The notes beneath the pieces are model-generated. The model made no database searches, was not told the origin of the DNA, and saw nothing but the letters and a program-made list of their open reading frames with translations. Position numbers and translations under genes: made by a program. 64,000 nucleotides of DNA from the NCBI GenBank assembly GCA_964020155.1, contig OZ026570.1, positions 3,420,779 to 3,484,778 of the forward strand. Direction: 5' to 3'. Positions 44,701-54,284 of this stretch are shown one piece after another; within the stretch, counting starts at the first letter, position 1, and the number at the start of each line of letters is the position of its first letter. Source of the DNA: Chondrilla cf. caribensis. Its lineage: Eukaryota > Porifera > Demospongiae > Chondrillida > Chondrillidae.

Positions 44701-47700
44701 CACAAATCCGCTGTTGACGCTCACAAAACAAGTTAGGGCAGTCACACAGATCCTGCTACTCTTCAAGGCATTCAGTTCGTGATCACTCAGCCTCACTCGA
44801 ACATCACTGCGGTATCCAGCATCGAGGAGAGTACCGTTGGAGAGGGAAGAAGTGGAGGTCGATCCACGACCAGAAGTGAAGGTGAAGTCCTGCAGATTTA
44901 CAGTGGAGAGATCCACTGTTTCGTCGAAGAAGATCGTCAGAAGACCGACATTGTAGTCCAAGTTGTACGATGACACAGAAGGTCTGGTGGTGTCCTCTAC
45001 ATAGCTGCCAACTGGCCTTGCAGCACTCTTGGGGTACGGGATAACGTTATTCATAGCCATGTCTCTCACAGAAGTCTCACTGAAGCTGAGATATGTGTTT
45101 CCACTGGCAGTTGCCAGAGAAGGAAGTGCTTTGATCCCATCCAGATCATCTCGTGAAAGGTACAGCTCCAGAACGGTGGTTTCGGGCTGTTGCAACACAC
45201 CCCCAGTGAAGGCGTACATGCTGGATGGAGAGGATGGTGCATCCTGGAGAACAAACATCTCACGAACAAAACTCGAAATGTTCACTGTCTCTGAAAACGT
45301 CAGTGTGAGCTTGCCGACATTCAAATCCAAGTCAAAACGTTCCAACGTCGGTCTTGTTATGTCTACAGTGTGGTTACTAGCACCCAGAGCACTGTCACTA
45401 GTGATGGCCTCGCTCGGGTTGGAGTTCATGTCTCGGATTCCTCCAGCGACCAAGGTGATGTACGTCGACTCCACTTCGGATCCAAGCGGGTACTGGAGGG
45501 CAATGTTGTTGAAATCAAATCGGGAAAGGTCCACCTGCACCACAGTGCCATCCGGACTAGTGGTTGAACTGCCGGCCGACAGGGTTACCACTTGAGAGGG
45601 CGACTTCTCTCTCTCTTGCAACGAAATATCATGGATGTTCAACGTGGTCGACTCCACTGCTTCGTTGAACGTGAGCAGCAACACCAGACTGTCGAGATTG
45701 ATGGAGAAACTAACCAGACGCGGAGCGGTTGTATCTTCAACAACCAAATTCACTCTGTCAGCAGCAGAGGTGCTAATGGCTATCACTTTGTTACCGCTGG
45801 TATCACTCACCATCTCGTCAGTGAAACTGATGAAGGTGTTCGAGATTTCTGTGCCAAGAGTTCGGGCTAGTTTGATGGCATCAAGGTCGTCTGATGATAG
45901 TTCGAGATTGATGAAATTCCTGTCCACCCTTGTCCAGGATCCCCCACTGAGTGTGCGAGCTGTCCCACCAGTAAAGGTACTCTGGATTGTGACTTGTGTG
46001 GGATCGAATGAGCTTGAATCAATTGTTTCTGAAAACGACATAAACAGTTCCCCAGAGTCAAGGTCCATGTTGAACAGCTCCAGTGTCGGTCTGATCATGT
46101 CCTGTGTGTAGAAAGACGCTTGTAGGGCTTGATTACGAGTGATGGGCGTGGCACCATTCCCGCTCATATCCTGAACGACGTTCTCCGACACAACAACAAA
46201 CGTGTCGCTGATGGATGTTGCCAAGTTACGGATGGATTTGACAGCATCCAGGTCCACCTTATCGAGTGTGAGTGTGACCACATTGCTATCAGCAGTGGAA
46301 GCAGTGCTGAGAGAAGGAATGTACTGGGCGGTGGAATCGCTGGCAGCATTCACGAAGCTGAGCTCGTTCACGTCAAAGGTTGCTCCTTGAACAGTCTCGT
46401 CAAACGTCAAAACCACCTCCCCGTTGTTCATGTCCAAAGTGAACGATCTCAATACAGCCGATGAGGTGTCATTGATGATGCTTGCTGGAGGTCTGGCGGT
46501 CACAACGTGTACCTGGTTGCCACTTGTGTCCGATATCGCAGTGCTGGTGAGAGAAACGAACGTGTTTGCTGTGCTTGTACCTAGACCCCTGAGCATCTTG
46601 ATGTGGTTGAGATCAGCTTCACTCAATGTGATCACCACAAGATAGTCAGCGTTGGAGGGCATTACTGCTCCCGGTGGACCCAGGACAACGGAGTCGGTTG
46701 GTGTACCTTGAGATGAGAGCAGAGTTATCTGATTGGTCTGCAACGTTTGAACATCGACGGTTTCTGAGAAGGTAACAATCAATTCTCCACTGTTGAGGTC
46801 GAGGGTGTAATCCGTCAAGAATGGGCGTGTTCCATCACCGGTGAAGTCCATCACAGGAAGTGCTTTTCCATCAGTGACAGCGATGGCATCAATCCCGTAG
46901 ACATCATCGACGATACTGGCCGCGACCGTCAAGAATGTATTCTCCATGCTTGTGGCAAGGTTTCTCAGTTGGTTGATACGATTGAGGTCGTCGAAACTGA
47001 GCAAAACCGTGATTGTGAACCCATCATTGATGGAATTTGCCGAGGTTGTGAGAGTGTGGGATTCTCCCGGGGTTCGTGTGAGGCCGCTTTGTAGGGTCAC
47101 GGCTCCAACTTGAAAAGTGGAAGCATCCACGACATCATCGAACATCAGCTTCATCTCGCGTGTGTCCATATCCAGGGTGAAATTGACCAGGATTACTGGT
47201 GAGGAGTCTGGAGTGAATGTTTGAACTCTGATGGCTGCTTCTGGTAAGATGGCCGACGAAGAAACAGAATTTGTATCCATGGCAACACCGGATAGTGCCG
47301 ACAAAAAGGTTGTATCGGGACTATCGGCCAAACGGGACGTAGTCTTGAGAGCAGTGAGGTCTGGCTCGTTGAGGAAGACAGTAACCTCAGAGGAACCTCC
47401 AAGTAAGGATTGCTGTACCTGTCCGCCTGTGAGCCTGTAAGACATACCTGTGTTGTTAGCAGCTGAGTGTATCATGATGTAGGAGGGATTGACCATTGAA
47501 AGTAGCACTGGTTCCGAGAAGTACAGGGTCAAAGTGTTACTGTCAGCATTGTAGTCGAAGGCTATGACGACTGGAGAGGAAGTGTCCACATCGAACCCTC
47601 TTACTTGTTGGGCAGATATCACCACAGAAGGGTTTGAGGAGAGAGATAGGTCTTGAGCAACTCCGGCAGAAAGAGACAAGAAGGTGTTACTTCTACCTGT

Positions 47701-48725
47701 GGCGAGAGCCGGCCTTGACTGCAACTGGATGAGATCCTCTTCGGATAGGTCCACCGTCATGGTGTTGCCGTCCTCTTGGATGATGGTACTGCTCCTAAGC
47801 TGATAGTAGAGTGTAGGGTCTGTAACACCAGGGCCAGACTGGAGGGTGATCCCGGACACGTTGAACGTGGACGCCTCCACTGGTTCGTTGAATGTGAGCA
47901 GAAGCTGATTCGAGGAAAAGTTCAACAAAAATGACTCCAAAATCGGTCCACTGATGTCATCCATAAAGGACAGGACATAGCGTTGGTTAGTCCGCACACC
48001 ATTCAGAAGTGGAGTGATAGCGTTGTCTGCCATATCGGTGACGAGTTGTGATGTCGGCAAGGTCAACCAACAGTTGGATCCACTGGAGCAGATGTCAGGT
48101 GAAAGCTTCAATCGATTCAGCTCACTTGTAGAGAGTTGTATGGTGATTTCCGAGCCATCGACGCAAGGCACACCGCAAGTAGCATCTCTCACAACAAACT
48201 CTGTACCAGGATCACTGTCGTAGTAGGACTGAAAGGCTAGTCCACCGGTGTTGGGAGTCACGGAGTCATATTTGACCGGTTCGTCGAAGGATATTGTGAG
48301 CCTACCTTCATCGAGGTCAAAGAGGCTGAAACCGTTTTCGGCGACTTGTGGTGGCGTCCGGTCAGCAGTGAAGGTTGTCACTGGAGCTGGGTTACTGGCT
48401 GCCACAGGCATAAGAGGGTCACCGTTCTCATCAACGATCCCATTTCCGCTATCAATGACGAGAAATGTGTTGATGGAGCTGGTGGCGAGACCTCGATCAA
48501 GTTTCAGAGCTGTTACATCAGATGGATCCAAAGTAAAAGCAAATGTGGCTGAATCCACACTGCGGGAGTTGCTACATCCAGTGAGCCGATATCGGTTGGG
48601 ATCACTTCGGGTTCTGGCTATTGAGAACCTTTCACAGTCCAAACCAGAGAAATCGATGCTGATTACTCCTTGCAGTCTGATGGTGATCTCTTCCGAGGTC
48701 AAGTCCAAGGTCCATTGGTACAGTT
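2781..48725 (-). CDS. Giant repeat protein, 45.9-kb central exon with ~119 tandem Ig-like domains
   Basis: One open frame of 45,945 nt (15,314 codons plus split codons at each end) has no stop or frameshift. By hand I count about 119 copies of one domain, mean length near 128 residues. In each, a linker DTTxPxL is followed by FxLDLNxG, LxLTFSETV, SSL/SSF, ITLQ, LTGG, then a likely helix DLNxIK near position 75, LATS, TFLS and VxDMxGNxVxPI. The N-terminal two thirds resembles bacterial-type Ig domains with an FSEPV strand (SbsA/Big_5, SWM). The DLNxIK/LATS segment is a signature I cannot assign to a named family. N-x-S/T sequons are very common and most units lack cysteine. The exon begins at an acceptor (CTCTGTAG) at 48727-48726 and ends at a TCAG|GTGTGT donor. 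A Met at 48748-48750 lies in the intron and is not the start. Function is unknown; secreted structural, adhesive or recognition roles are inferred. Confidence 0.93.
6420..6600 (-). other. Loop insertion in one late repeat (~unit 110)
   Basis: This copy carries about 55 extra residues, rich in Pro, Ser, Thr and Asp, between its LTTSG strand and the strand before DLNEVK. The insertion includes sequons (ITMATNTS) and stays in frame. It sits at the same place in the domain as the larger insertions at about 30165-30405, 39450-39650 and 43440-43755, which points to an exposed loop that tolerates length change. Confidence 0.7.
30165..30405 (-). other. Gly/Asn-rich loop insertion in one repeat (~unit 48)
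   Basis: This unit has about 75 extra residues after LTGGYLLM. They include a Gly/Asn/Thr-rich run with several N-x-S/T sequons and then a segment ending ANLDQGVEIDE before the normal strand and DLNRIK. The frame is intact. The composition suggests a flexible, glycosylated loop. Confidence 0.7.
39450..39650 (-). other. Loop insertion with coding minisatellite and sequon cluster (~unit 24)
   Basis: This copy has an inserted loop made partly of a short in-frame tandem repeat (about 39530-39612). It encodes successive NLTS/NLTST steps, so several N-glycosylation sequons lie side by side. The DNA shows imperfect GAGGTTGGTGGA-type units on the plus strand. It is the clearest recent-looking expansion inside the otherwise diverged array. 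Confidence 0.75.
43440..43755 (-). other. Largest loop insertion in the array (~unit 14)
   Basis: About 105 extra residues lie between the NYTIDTSP strand and VRLTGG of this unit. The segment is mixed in composition, with a charged stretch that looks helical (DAARDEEIQRR), two Cys and several sequons. It resembles no domain I know and could be a small inserted module. The frame is intact on both sides. Confidence 0.7.
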
Positions 48726-48774
48726 CTACAGAGAATGAGATGAACAACATTCATCTACAGGATGGTGGACATGC

Positions 48775-48841
<67 letters not shown>

Positions 48842-49236
48842 CATAACCAGTACCCGACAAGACACAGGTCCTTGAGCAGGATTTAGGAGAGAGGACAATT
48901 CAACAAGTAAAATGCTGGGTGATACAAAGTGGATAAATTTAAAAATTCCCGCATTTTCCCTTGATAAGGTGAGATAGTTTTTAAAAAGGTTAGGATGTAT
49001 GGCAGTTTGAACATGTGTAGGACCCTAGAGTGTGGAGGAGGCTTGGGTGAGCTCTACCAACCTCCCCCTTCTCGCCCTGCTTGTGGGCTTGAAAACACAC
49101 GACGATCAGATGGAGCATAAGAGAAGGGGCGGGGAACAAGGAGGACACGCCTCCTTAATCACAGTAAATGCAATAACTCCTCGCACACACGGGCTACAAA
49201 TCGCGATAAACGCAAAGCAAACGAGATCGAACGTAC
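48726..49236 (-). other. Intron 1 of the giant gene
   Basis: This is a 511-nt GT-AG intron between the signal-peptide exon (donor CAAG|GTACGT) and the giant exon (acceptor CTCTGTAG|AA). The donor leaves one base (G) and the giant exon supplies AA, so the joined codon is Glu and the frame is kept. It contains a CA microsatellite near its 3' end. Confidence 0.88.
48778..48838. repeat. (CA)n microsatellite in intron 1
   Basis: A perfect AC tract of about 61 bp begins some 50 nt upstream (transcript sense) of the giant exon's acceptor. It has the same orientation as the tract just after that exon, so both appear as (GU)n in the transcript. Confidence 0.98.
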
Positions 49237-49309
49237 CTTGCGAGAGCGAAGAGACGAACAATGCAAACAAGCAGAAGAGAATGAATCGACCTGCGTTATT
49301 CTTCTTCAT
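49237..49309 (-). CDS. Giant repeat protein, exon 1: signal peptide
   Basis: ATG at 49309 opens 24 codons plus one base. They encode a short basic start (MKKNNAGR), a hydrophobic core (FILFCLFALFVSS) and LSQ, a textbook secretory signal. It ends at a near-perfect donor, CAAG|GTACGT (49237/49236). Spliced to 48725 it gives SLSQ-ELYQWTLDLTSEE, which aligns with the mature start of the upstream paralogue (ATGQVELSSSSLDMNTGE). That match and the phase agreement are why I assign this exon to the giant gene. The frame also runs upstream to a non-ATG codon near 49345, which I do not use. A 5-codon upstream ORF (ATG at 49323) ends in a TGA overlapping the main ATG. Confidence 0.85.
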
Positions 49310-49991
49310 CGCTCCTCTGGCATTGCGTCTGAGGAAACAACACAAACAATGATGACGTGATCACGAGTGAATGGAGCACTCGCGAGTGGAGGAACACAGG
49401 GGCTCACCCAATGTACGAAGCCAGATCGCGGCAATTCCAAGGGCGGGAACCGTCAATATGTCTTATTTGAGAATCTTATCAACGTCAGCTGCACCTAGGA
49501 TAAAACGATTGATGATAGTGATGATTTCACAATGATAATAGTACATATGATTTGGCGTCCTTCCAGTAAATACCTTTTGATAGTCGATAACTGTTAATCG
49601 TATCTCTTTTGATCAGAAATTGTCTTCAGTTAACCGCGTGGACGTCACGTGTCTCCATGACAACGGCTCAACGAATAAATATCCGCATAACCTGGTATAC
49701 TCTCGAAAACTAAACAAGTTCTGTATTGTTCAGTTAGGGCTAAATCAACGCGTATCGCTATTGTCTGTAAGTATGTGAGTTTATAATTGCGAAAATTATC
49801 ATAATATATCTATCAGTCTGAATGGTCCTTGGAAAATGATAATTATTTCAGCAAAAATGTACATTACATCTACACATTCACTACATATTGCTACAACTGA
49901 AGATGAAAAAGGACTTCAGTGTCTGTTAGCAAAAACCTTACAAATTTCCTATGAATACAATGTTTGCTCACAATTGTTACGTAGGTAATTC
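49310..49991 (-). promoter_or_regulatory. Probable promoter and 5' leader of the giant gene
   Basis: This 682-bp gap lies between the stop of the GPI-type paralogue (49992) and the ATG of the giant gene. Visible motifs are a GACGTCAC CRE-like site overlapping a CACGTG E-box (49641-49651), a 14-bp RFX X-box match beside it (49651-49664), and a TGACGTGA CRE-like site at 49353-49360. A good acceptor (TTTCCTCAG) just upstream of the uORF suggests a possible 5'UTR intron. A TATAAA on the minus strand near 49780 might serve as the upstream gene's poly(A) signal. No TATA box is clear. These assignments rest on motif matching only. Confidence 0.45.
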
Positions 49992-52900
49992 TTAATGAAC
50001 TATAACAAGTAGGCCAATAAACGCACAAGAAATCAGAAGAAGAGTGTTGATGGCTGCAATTTTCAGCCCGGAGTTGCAAGACAAAAAACTGCTGGGTTTG
50101 AGAGCACTTTCTCGGGCAAGTTCTCTGATTTGGTTATTGTTCACGTCCGTAGCCATCCCTTCAAGATGATACAACTTTGGCTCTTGTCCATCAGAAGTTA
50201 GATCACACAAACCATCGTGGTCCGTTGTAGATAGAGCAATCGTGATGGTTCTGTCATCCTCCATGTTAGTCACAGAACTGCTTTTGAGTGTGTATTCACC
50301 ACTTCCAGCCACAACAAGAGTTATCAGGGCAACATTCACGCTGCTTGACCCTACTGTCTCGTTGAAGGTCAAAACAAGCTCTTTCTTGTCCCGTACGTCC
50401 AGTGTGAAGTCCACTACAATTGGCGGCCAGATGTCACTTGGGTCTAGAGTAGGGGGTGTCACAGTAGGTTGTGTTACTGGTTGTGGTAAGATAAGGTTGG
50501 AGACTTCAATACCATCACCTCTGTAGTTAATCGCCTTGAGTGAGTTACCTACATTGTCCTTAATGGCGCCTTGGAGGCAGGATAAGAACGTGTTGTTGGG
50601 TCTCGTACAGAAGTCCTCCACCCCTGTTAATTGTGCAATGTCTTCCTCGGACAGTCTCAGAGCAATTTTGCGAATGAATTCTGTCTTCTCTCCAACACTT
50701 GACTTAAGTTGACGGTTTGGGATCCTTACTTGACTTCCGAGGCCTGGAATACGTGCTCTGGCTTGAACTGTTATGAAATTGATCTTCAGAGTCTCCAGAT
50801 CAACTGGTTCGTTGAACGTTATGTTGAGGATTCCATCTTTGAGATCCAAAACCCACTTAAAAACTTCCGGAGGTGTCACGTCAGGAATAAAATTGCGAAC
50901 TGCTAGTCCATTATCTATCGGGATAGCCAATGAACGATTTCCATTGCCATCAATCACAATTCCTTCAGTTATGGACAGGTAGGTGGTATTCTCATCAGTA
51001 GCCAGTGTCATTAGTGTTTTTAAGCTGTCCAAATTGCTGCTAGCCAGTGGTATTTGCACAGAGGTGGCATTATTTGTTGTAAAGTTAGCCGAATCAGATG
51101 TGAGAGTAAATGATACAGTGTCTACCACCTTCACCATATCGGACTGCAAGGTGATTCCGGTTACGTCCAAATGGGCAAGAATTACAATTTTGTTGAAATA
51201 GAGGGTAAGAGTGCCCATGTTCATGTCCAGATCAAAGTGATTGACCTTCGGGGGTCTCATCTCAGGGGTGAATGTGGACACTTGCAATGGAAAAACAATA
51301 GCCAACAAAACGTTGTTATTTGTGTCCTCCGCAGCACCTGTACCAACTGTAATGAAAGTTGTCTCTCTGGATTCGGCAAGACCCATCATGTTGAATAGGG
51401 CATCGCGGTCCCTTTGAAACAATTCAGCTACTATGACAAGTCCATTTGTAGCGGTCACAATTATGCCACCTGTCAATTGATAAGAGGATGTCAGACTCAT
51501 GTCCTCTGATGATTGTAGAGTGAATTCTGTCAGATCAAAGGAGTCAAACAACATCGGTTCACTGAATGTGAGATCCATTAGGCCTACATTTAGGTCCAGG
51601 TCGAATGAAAACAGCACGGGGCTAGTGGTGTCTTGAATGAAAACGCGCACTATTTGAGCAGCTGTGGTTGCAATGGGCAGAGATGAAAGCCGGTACAGAT
51701 CAGTGACAATTCCTGCAGCAAGCGATATGAAGGTGTTCTGTGATGAAGTGGCAATGGTAAGGTTTGATTTGAGGGCATTTAAGTCATTTTCTGATATAGC
51801 GACTGTAATTTCTGCATAATCCGGGCCACTTCCCAAACTTGTAGTGAGAGTGTGTGAGAATCCCGTTCCATCACGGCCTGATTGCAGAGTGATGCCAGTC
51901 ACATCCAGACTTGAAATGTTCACAATTTCTGAGAAATACAGTAACAATACCCCCGTGTTCATATCCAGGTCGAAGGCTGTCAAGTGAGGTTGTGTCGTAT
52001 CAGGCACTACACGAGATACTTGTAGTGCGCTATTAATTGAGATGGCAGTCGATGGGTTACCTGCAATATCTTGGACTAGTCCTTCTGATACAGAAAGGTA
52101 AGTACGTTCAGCTGAGTCGAAATTTCGTTGGTTCAGTTCGTACAAATCAAAGAGTGTGAGACGCACTCCAATGACAGTGTTGTCGGAAGACACATTCAGT
52201 TCTCCTCCAGTTAGTGTGAATTGCACTTCTGGATTAGCACTACTACTCTGTAGAGTGATCCTGCTGACATCGAAAGTTGCAGAGGAAATTTCTTCGCTGA
52301 AGCTCAAGGAGAGGAACCCAGCATTCAGGTCAATGGAGAACGAGACAATTTCTGGAGGAACTGGGTCTTGAAACATTTGCAAGTTTCTCACTTGTATTGC
52401 ATTGTCAGTTGTCACAGGTTCAACACTGTTACCATACATATCGGTGACTAATTCTGCGGTGAATGACAGATACGTAGTGTTCACGGCTGTAGCGAGATCT
52501 TCTAACTCCACCAACATACCGATATCGTTGGCATTAAGACCCACCAATACAGTTAGGTTACGCAGTTCAATGGATGATGCTCCAGTGAGTGTGAGCATCG
52601 TTGCACTTGAATCGGGTGCAGATTGGAAAGTGATCTGTGTTGGGTTGAATGAGGAGATGTTAACAGGCTCGTTGAAGGTAAGGTTCAAAATTCCAACATT
52701 CAAATCCAAGTCGAAAAAATAGAGAATTGGACTGAGAGAGTCAGTAGTGAACGTTTCAACTGCCAGTGGTGTTTGAAATGAGATTTCAATATTGGGATTT
52801 CCAAATGTGTCTCGGACGGTGTCAGTACGCAGGGCCAGGAATGTGTCTAGTATATTATTGGCAAGGTCTGCATTAGCTTTGATAGCTACCAGGTCTGCGA

Positions 52901-54284
52901 ATCCTAAATAAACAGTAACCTCTGTTATATTCACATCGTAGTAGTTAACATAAGTGAGAGTCACACTTTGAGCGGTGCTCGGGTCAGCAGATGATAGCAA
53001 TGTTACACCAGATGCATTGAAGCTACCACGATGAATGGCCTCGTCAAATTTGAGGATCAAAAGTTCTTCGCTGAGGTTCAAATCGAAGGAGACTAGCTGT
53101 GGAAGGGTTGTATCACGAATAAAAACACTGACCTGGACTCCCGATGCGGACACAACAGGATTCCCGCTCATGTCAGCTATCAAATTAGATGGAAAGGAGA
53201 GGAAGGTGTTTGCTTCTGATGTCGCAAGGTCTTCATCGAATTTGATGAAATTTATGTCTTGATTAGCCAAAAACATAACCACTACAGGATCATTTTCGGT
53301 TACAACTGCCCCAGAAGTAAGAGTGAAGGACGCTCCTGTGCCATCCATATCTGACTGGAGTGTAAGAGCAGTAAACAATAAGGATGATACATCTACCGTT
53401 TCAGAAAATGTCAAAACTAGAGAACCAGTATTAAGGTCCAAAAGGAAAGATTCTAAAACTGGACTTGTGAAATCACCTATAAAGTTACTAGCTGTGATTG
53501 CACTTGTAGTAGGGACTTCTGTGGATGGGTTATCGTTGGTGTCTACTGTCGTACCCGCATCCAATGAAAGATAGGTTGTATCCAAACTGACAGCAAGTTC
53601 AGTGATCTTTTTGATCGAGTTCAATTCGGATACACTCAACGAGACAGTAATAACCGAAGTAAAGTTGTCACCTGAGCCAGAACCACTCAATGTGTCAACC
53701 AATATGAATGTGCTAGTGGGCATAGTCTGAGATGACTGCAACGTAATTCCGCTGACATTGAACGCTTGCCCCGATACAGGTTCTGAAAATGTTAGAATGA
53801 GCATTCCAGTGTTCATGTCCAAATCGAATGACACCAGTTCTGGGGACGTCATATCTTCAGTAAACATAGCTGCTTGCTGGACGACAGCAGCAGAAAGCAC
53901 AGTAACATCCGCAGCATCAGTCACAATTCCCTCCATCAGTGACACATACGTAGAGTCCACACTGACAGCCAAGTCTAGGTCGGTCTTGATGGCATCCAAG
54001 TCCACCATGGTAAGAGTCACGGTGATGGTCTCAGTGCCGTCCCCAAGGTTTGTCCCTCCGGTAAGTGTGTATGTCGATGTAGGCGTGTCCGCTGCTGATT
54101 GAAGAGTGATGCCCGAATAAATCGTCAGAGATGGATTCACAGCAGTGGAGAAAGCTAATGCGAGTTCTCCGGTATTCATATCCAAAGAGGAGGAACTCAA
54201 TTCAACTTGGCCGGTTGCTGTGCTGAAACATATTGCCAGAGCGAAAATCACGAGTAGCCAGCGATATTGTCCCGTTTCATCCAT
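49992..54284 (-). CDS. GPI-anchored-type paralogue with 11 copies of the giant protein's repeat
   Basis: A one-exon gene of 1,430 residues; ATG at 54284, TAA at 49992-49994. Residues ~9-25 (LLVIFALAICFSTATG) form a signal peptide. Eleven copies of the giant gene's domain follow, with the same markers (DLDMNTG, LTFSETV, ITLQS, LTGG, DLNALK, LATS, DMSGNPV). Copies 10 and 11 are separated by a Pro/Thr-rich stalk (PQPVTQPTVTPPTLDP). The C-terminus is a small polar segment (FLSCNSG) and then about 22 hydrophobic residues ending at VIVH, with no cytoplasmic tail, the pattern of a GPI-attachment signal. A C-terminal transmembrane anchor is the alternative. It lies head-to-tail upstream of the giant gene, so the pair probably arose by tandem duplication and then changed greatly in repeat number. 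Unlike its neighbour it has no intron after the signal peptide. Function is unknown; a cell-surface partner or anchor for the giant protein is inferred. Confidence 0.92.
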   Translation of the reverse strand: MDETGQYRWLLVIFALAICFSTATGQVELSSSSLDMNTGELALAFSTAVNPSLTIYSGITLQSAADTPTSTYTLTGGTNLGDGTETITVTLTMVDLDAIKTDLDLAVSVDSTYVSLMEGIVTDAADVTVLSAAVVQQAAMFTEDMTSPELVSFDLDMNTGMLILTFSEPVSGQAFNVSGITLQSSQTMPTSTFILVDTLSGSGSGDNFTSVITVSLSVSELNSIKKITELAVSLDTTYLSLDAGTTVDTNDNPSTEVPTTSAITASNFIGDFTSPVLESFLLDLNTGSLVLTFSETVDVSSLLFTALTLQSDMDGTGASFTLTSGAVVTENDPVVVMFLANQDINFIKFDEDLATSEANTFLSFPSNLIADMSGNPVVSASGVQVSVFIRDTTLPQLVSFDLNLSEELLILKFDEAIHRGSFNASGVTLLSSADPSTAQSVTLTYVNYYDVNITEVTVYLGFADLVAIKANADLANNILDTFLALRTDTVRDTFGNPNIEISFQTPLAVETFTTDSLSPILYFFDLDLNVGILNLTFNEPVNISSFNPTQITFQSAPDSSATMLTLTGASSIELRNLTVLVGLNANDIGMLVELEDLATAVNTTYLSFTAELVTDMYGNSVEPVTTDNAIQVRNLQMFQDPVPPEIVSFSIDLNAGFLSLSFSEEISSATFDVSRITLQSSSANPEVQFTLTGGELNVSSDNTVIGVRLTLFDLYELNQRNFDSAERTYLSVSEGLVQDIAGNPSTAISINSALQVSRVVPDTTQPHLTAFDLDMNTGVLLLYFSEIVNISSLDVTGITLQSGRDGTGFSHTLTTSLGSGPDYAEITVAISENDLNALKSNLTIATSSQNTFISLAAGIVTDLYRLSSLPIATTAAQIVRVFIQDTTSPVLFSFDLDLNVGLMDLTFSEPMLFDSFDLTEFTLQSSEDMSLTSSYQLTGGIIVTATNGLVIVAELFQRDRDALFNMMGLAESRETTFITVGTGAAEDTNNNVLLAIVFPLQVSTFTPEMRPPKVNHFDLDMNMGTLTLYFNKIVILAHLDVTGITLQSDMVKVVDTVSFTLTSDSANFTTNNATSVQIPLASSNLDSLKTLMTLATDENTTYLSITEGIVIDGNGNRSLAIPIDNGLAVRNFIPDVTPPEVFKWVLDLKDGILNITFNEPVDLETLKINFITVQARARIPGLGSQVRIPNRQLKSSVGEKTEFIRKIALRLSEEDIAQLTGVEDFCTRPNNTFLSCLQGAIKDNVGNSLKAINYRGDGIEVSNLILPQPVTQPTVTPPTLDPSDIWPPIVVDFTLDVRDKKELVLTFNETVGSSSVNVALITLVVAGSGEYTLKSSSVTNMEDDRTITIALSTTDHDGLCDLTSDGQEPKLYHLEGMATDVNNNQIRELARESALKPSSFLSCNSGLKIAAINTLLLISCAFIGLLVIVH

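Noticed and set aside
3000..48700. Many plus-strand ORFs of 60-270 codons inside the giant exon
   Set aside because: They are antisense shadows of a repeat-rich coding strand. They recur with the repeat period, have no domains, and no splice or start signals favour them.
48726..48750. ATG at 48750 as start of the giant protein
   Set aside because: It lies in the intron just before a good acceptor. Using it would remove the signal peptide, while exon 1 at 49309 restores one with matching phase.
2781..54284. Bacterial contamination (RTX or SwmB-type giant adhesin)
   Set aside because: Signal-peptide exon, GT-AG introns in phase, IPT/TIG and Calx-beta domains, a GPI-type paralogue and adjacent animal genes on the same sequence argue for a eukaryotic gene. 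Ancient transfer of the domain itself is not excluded.
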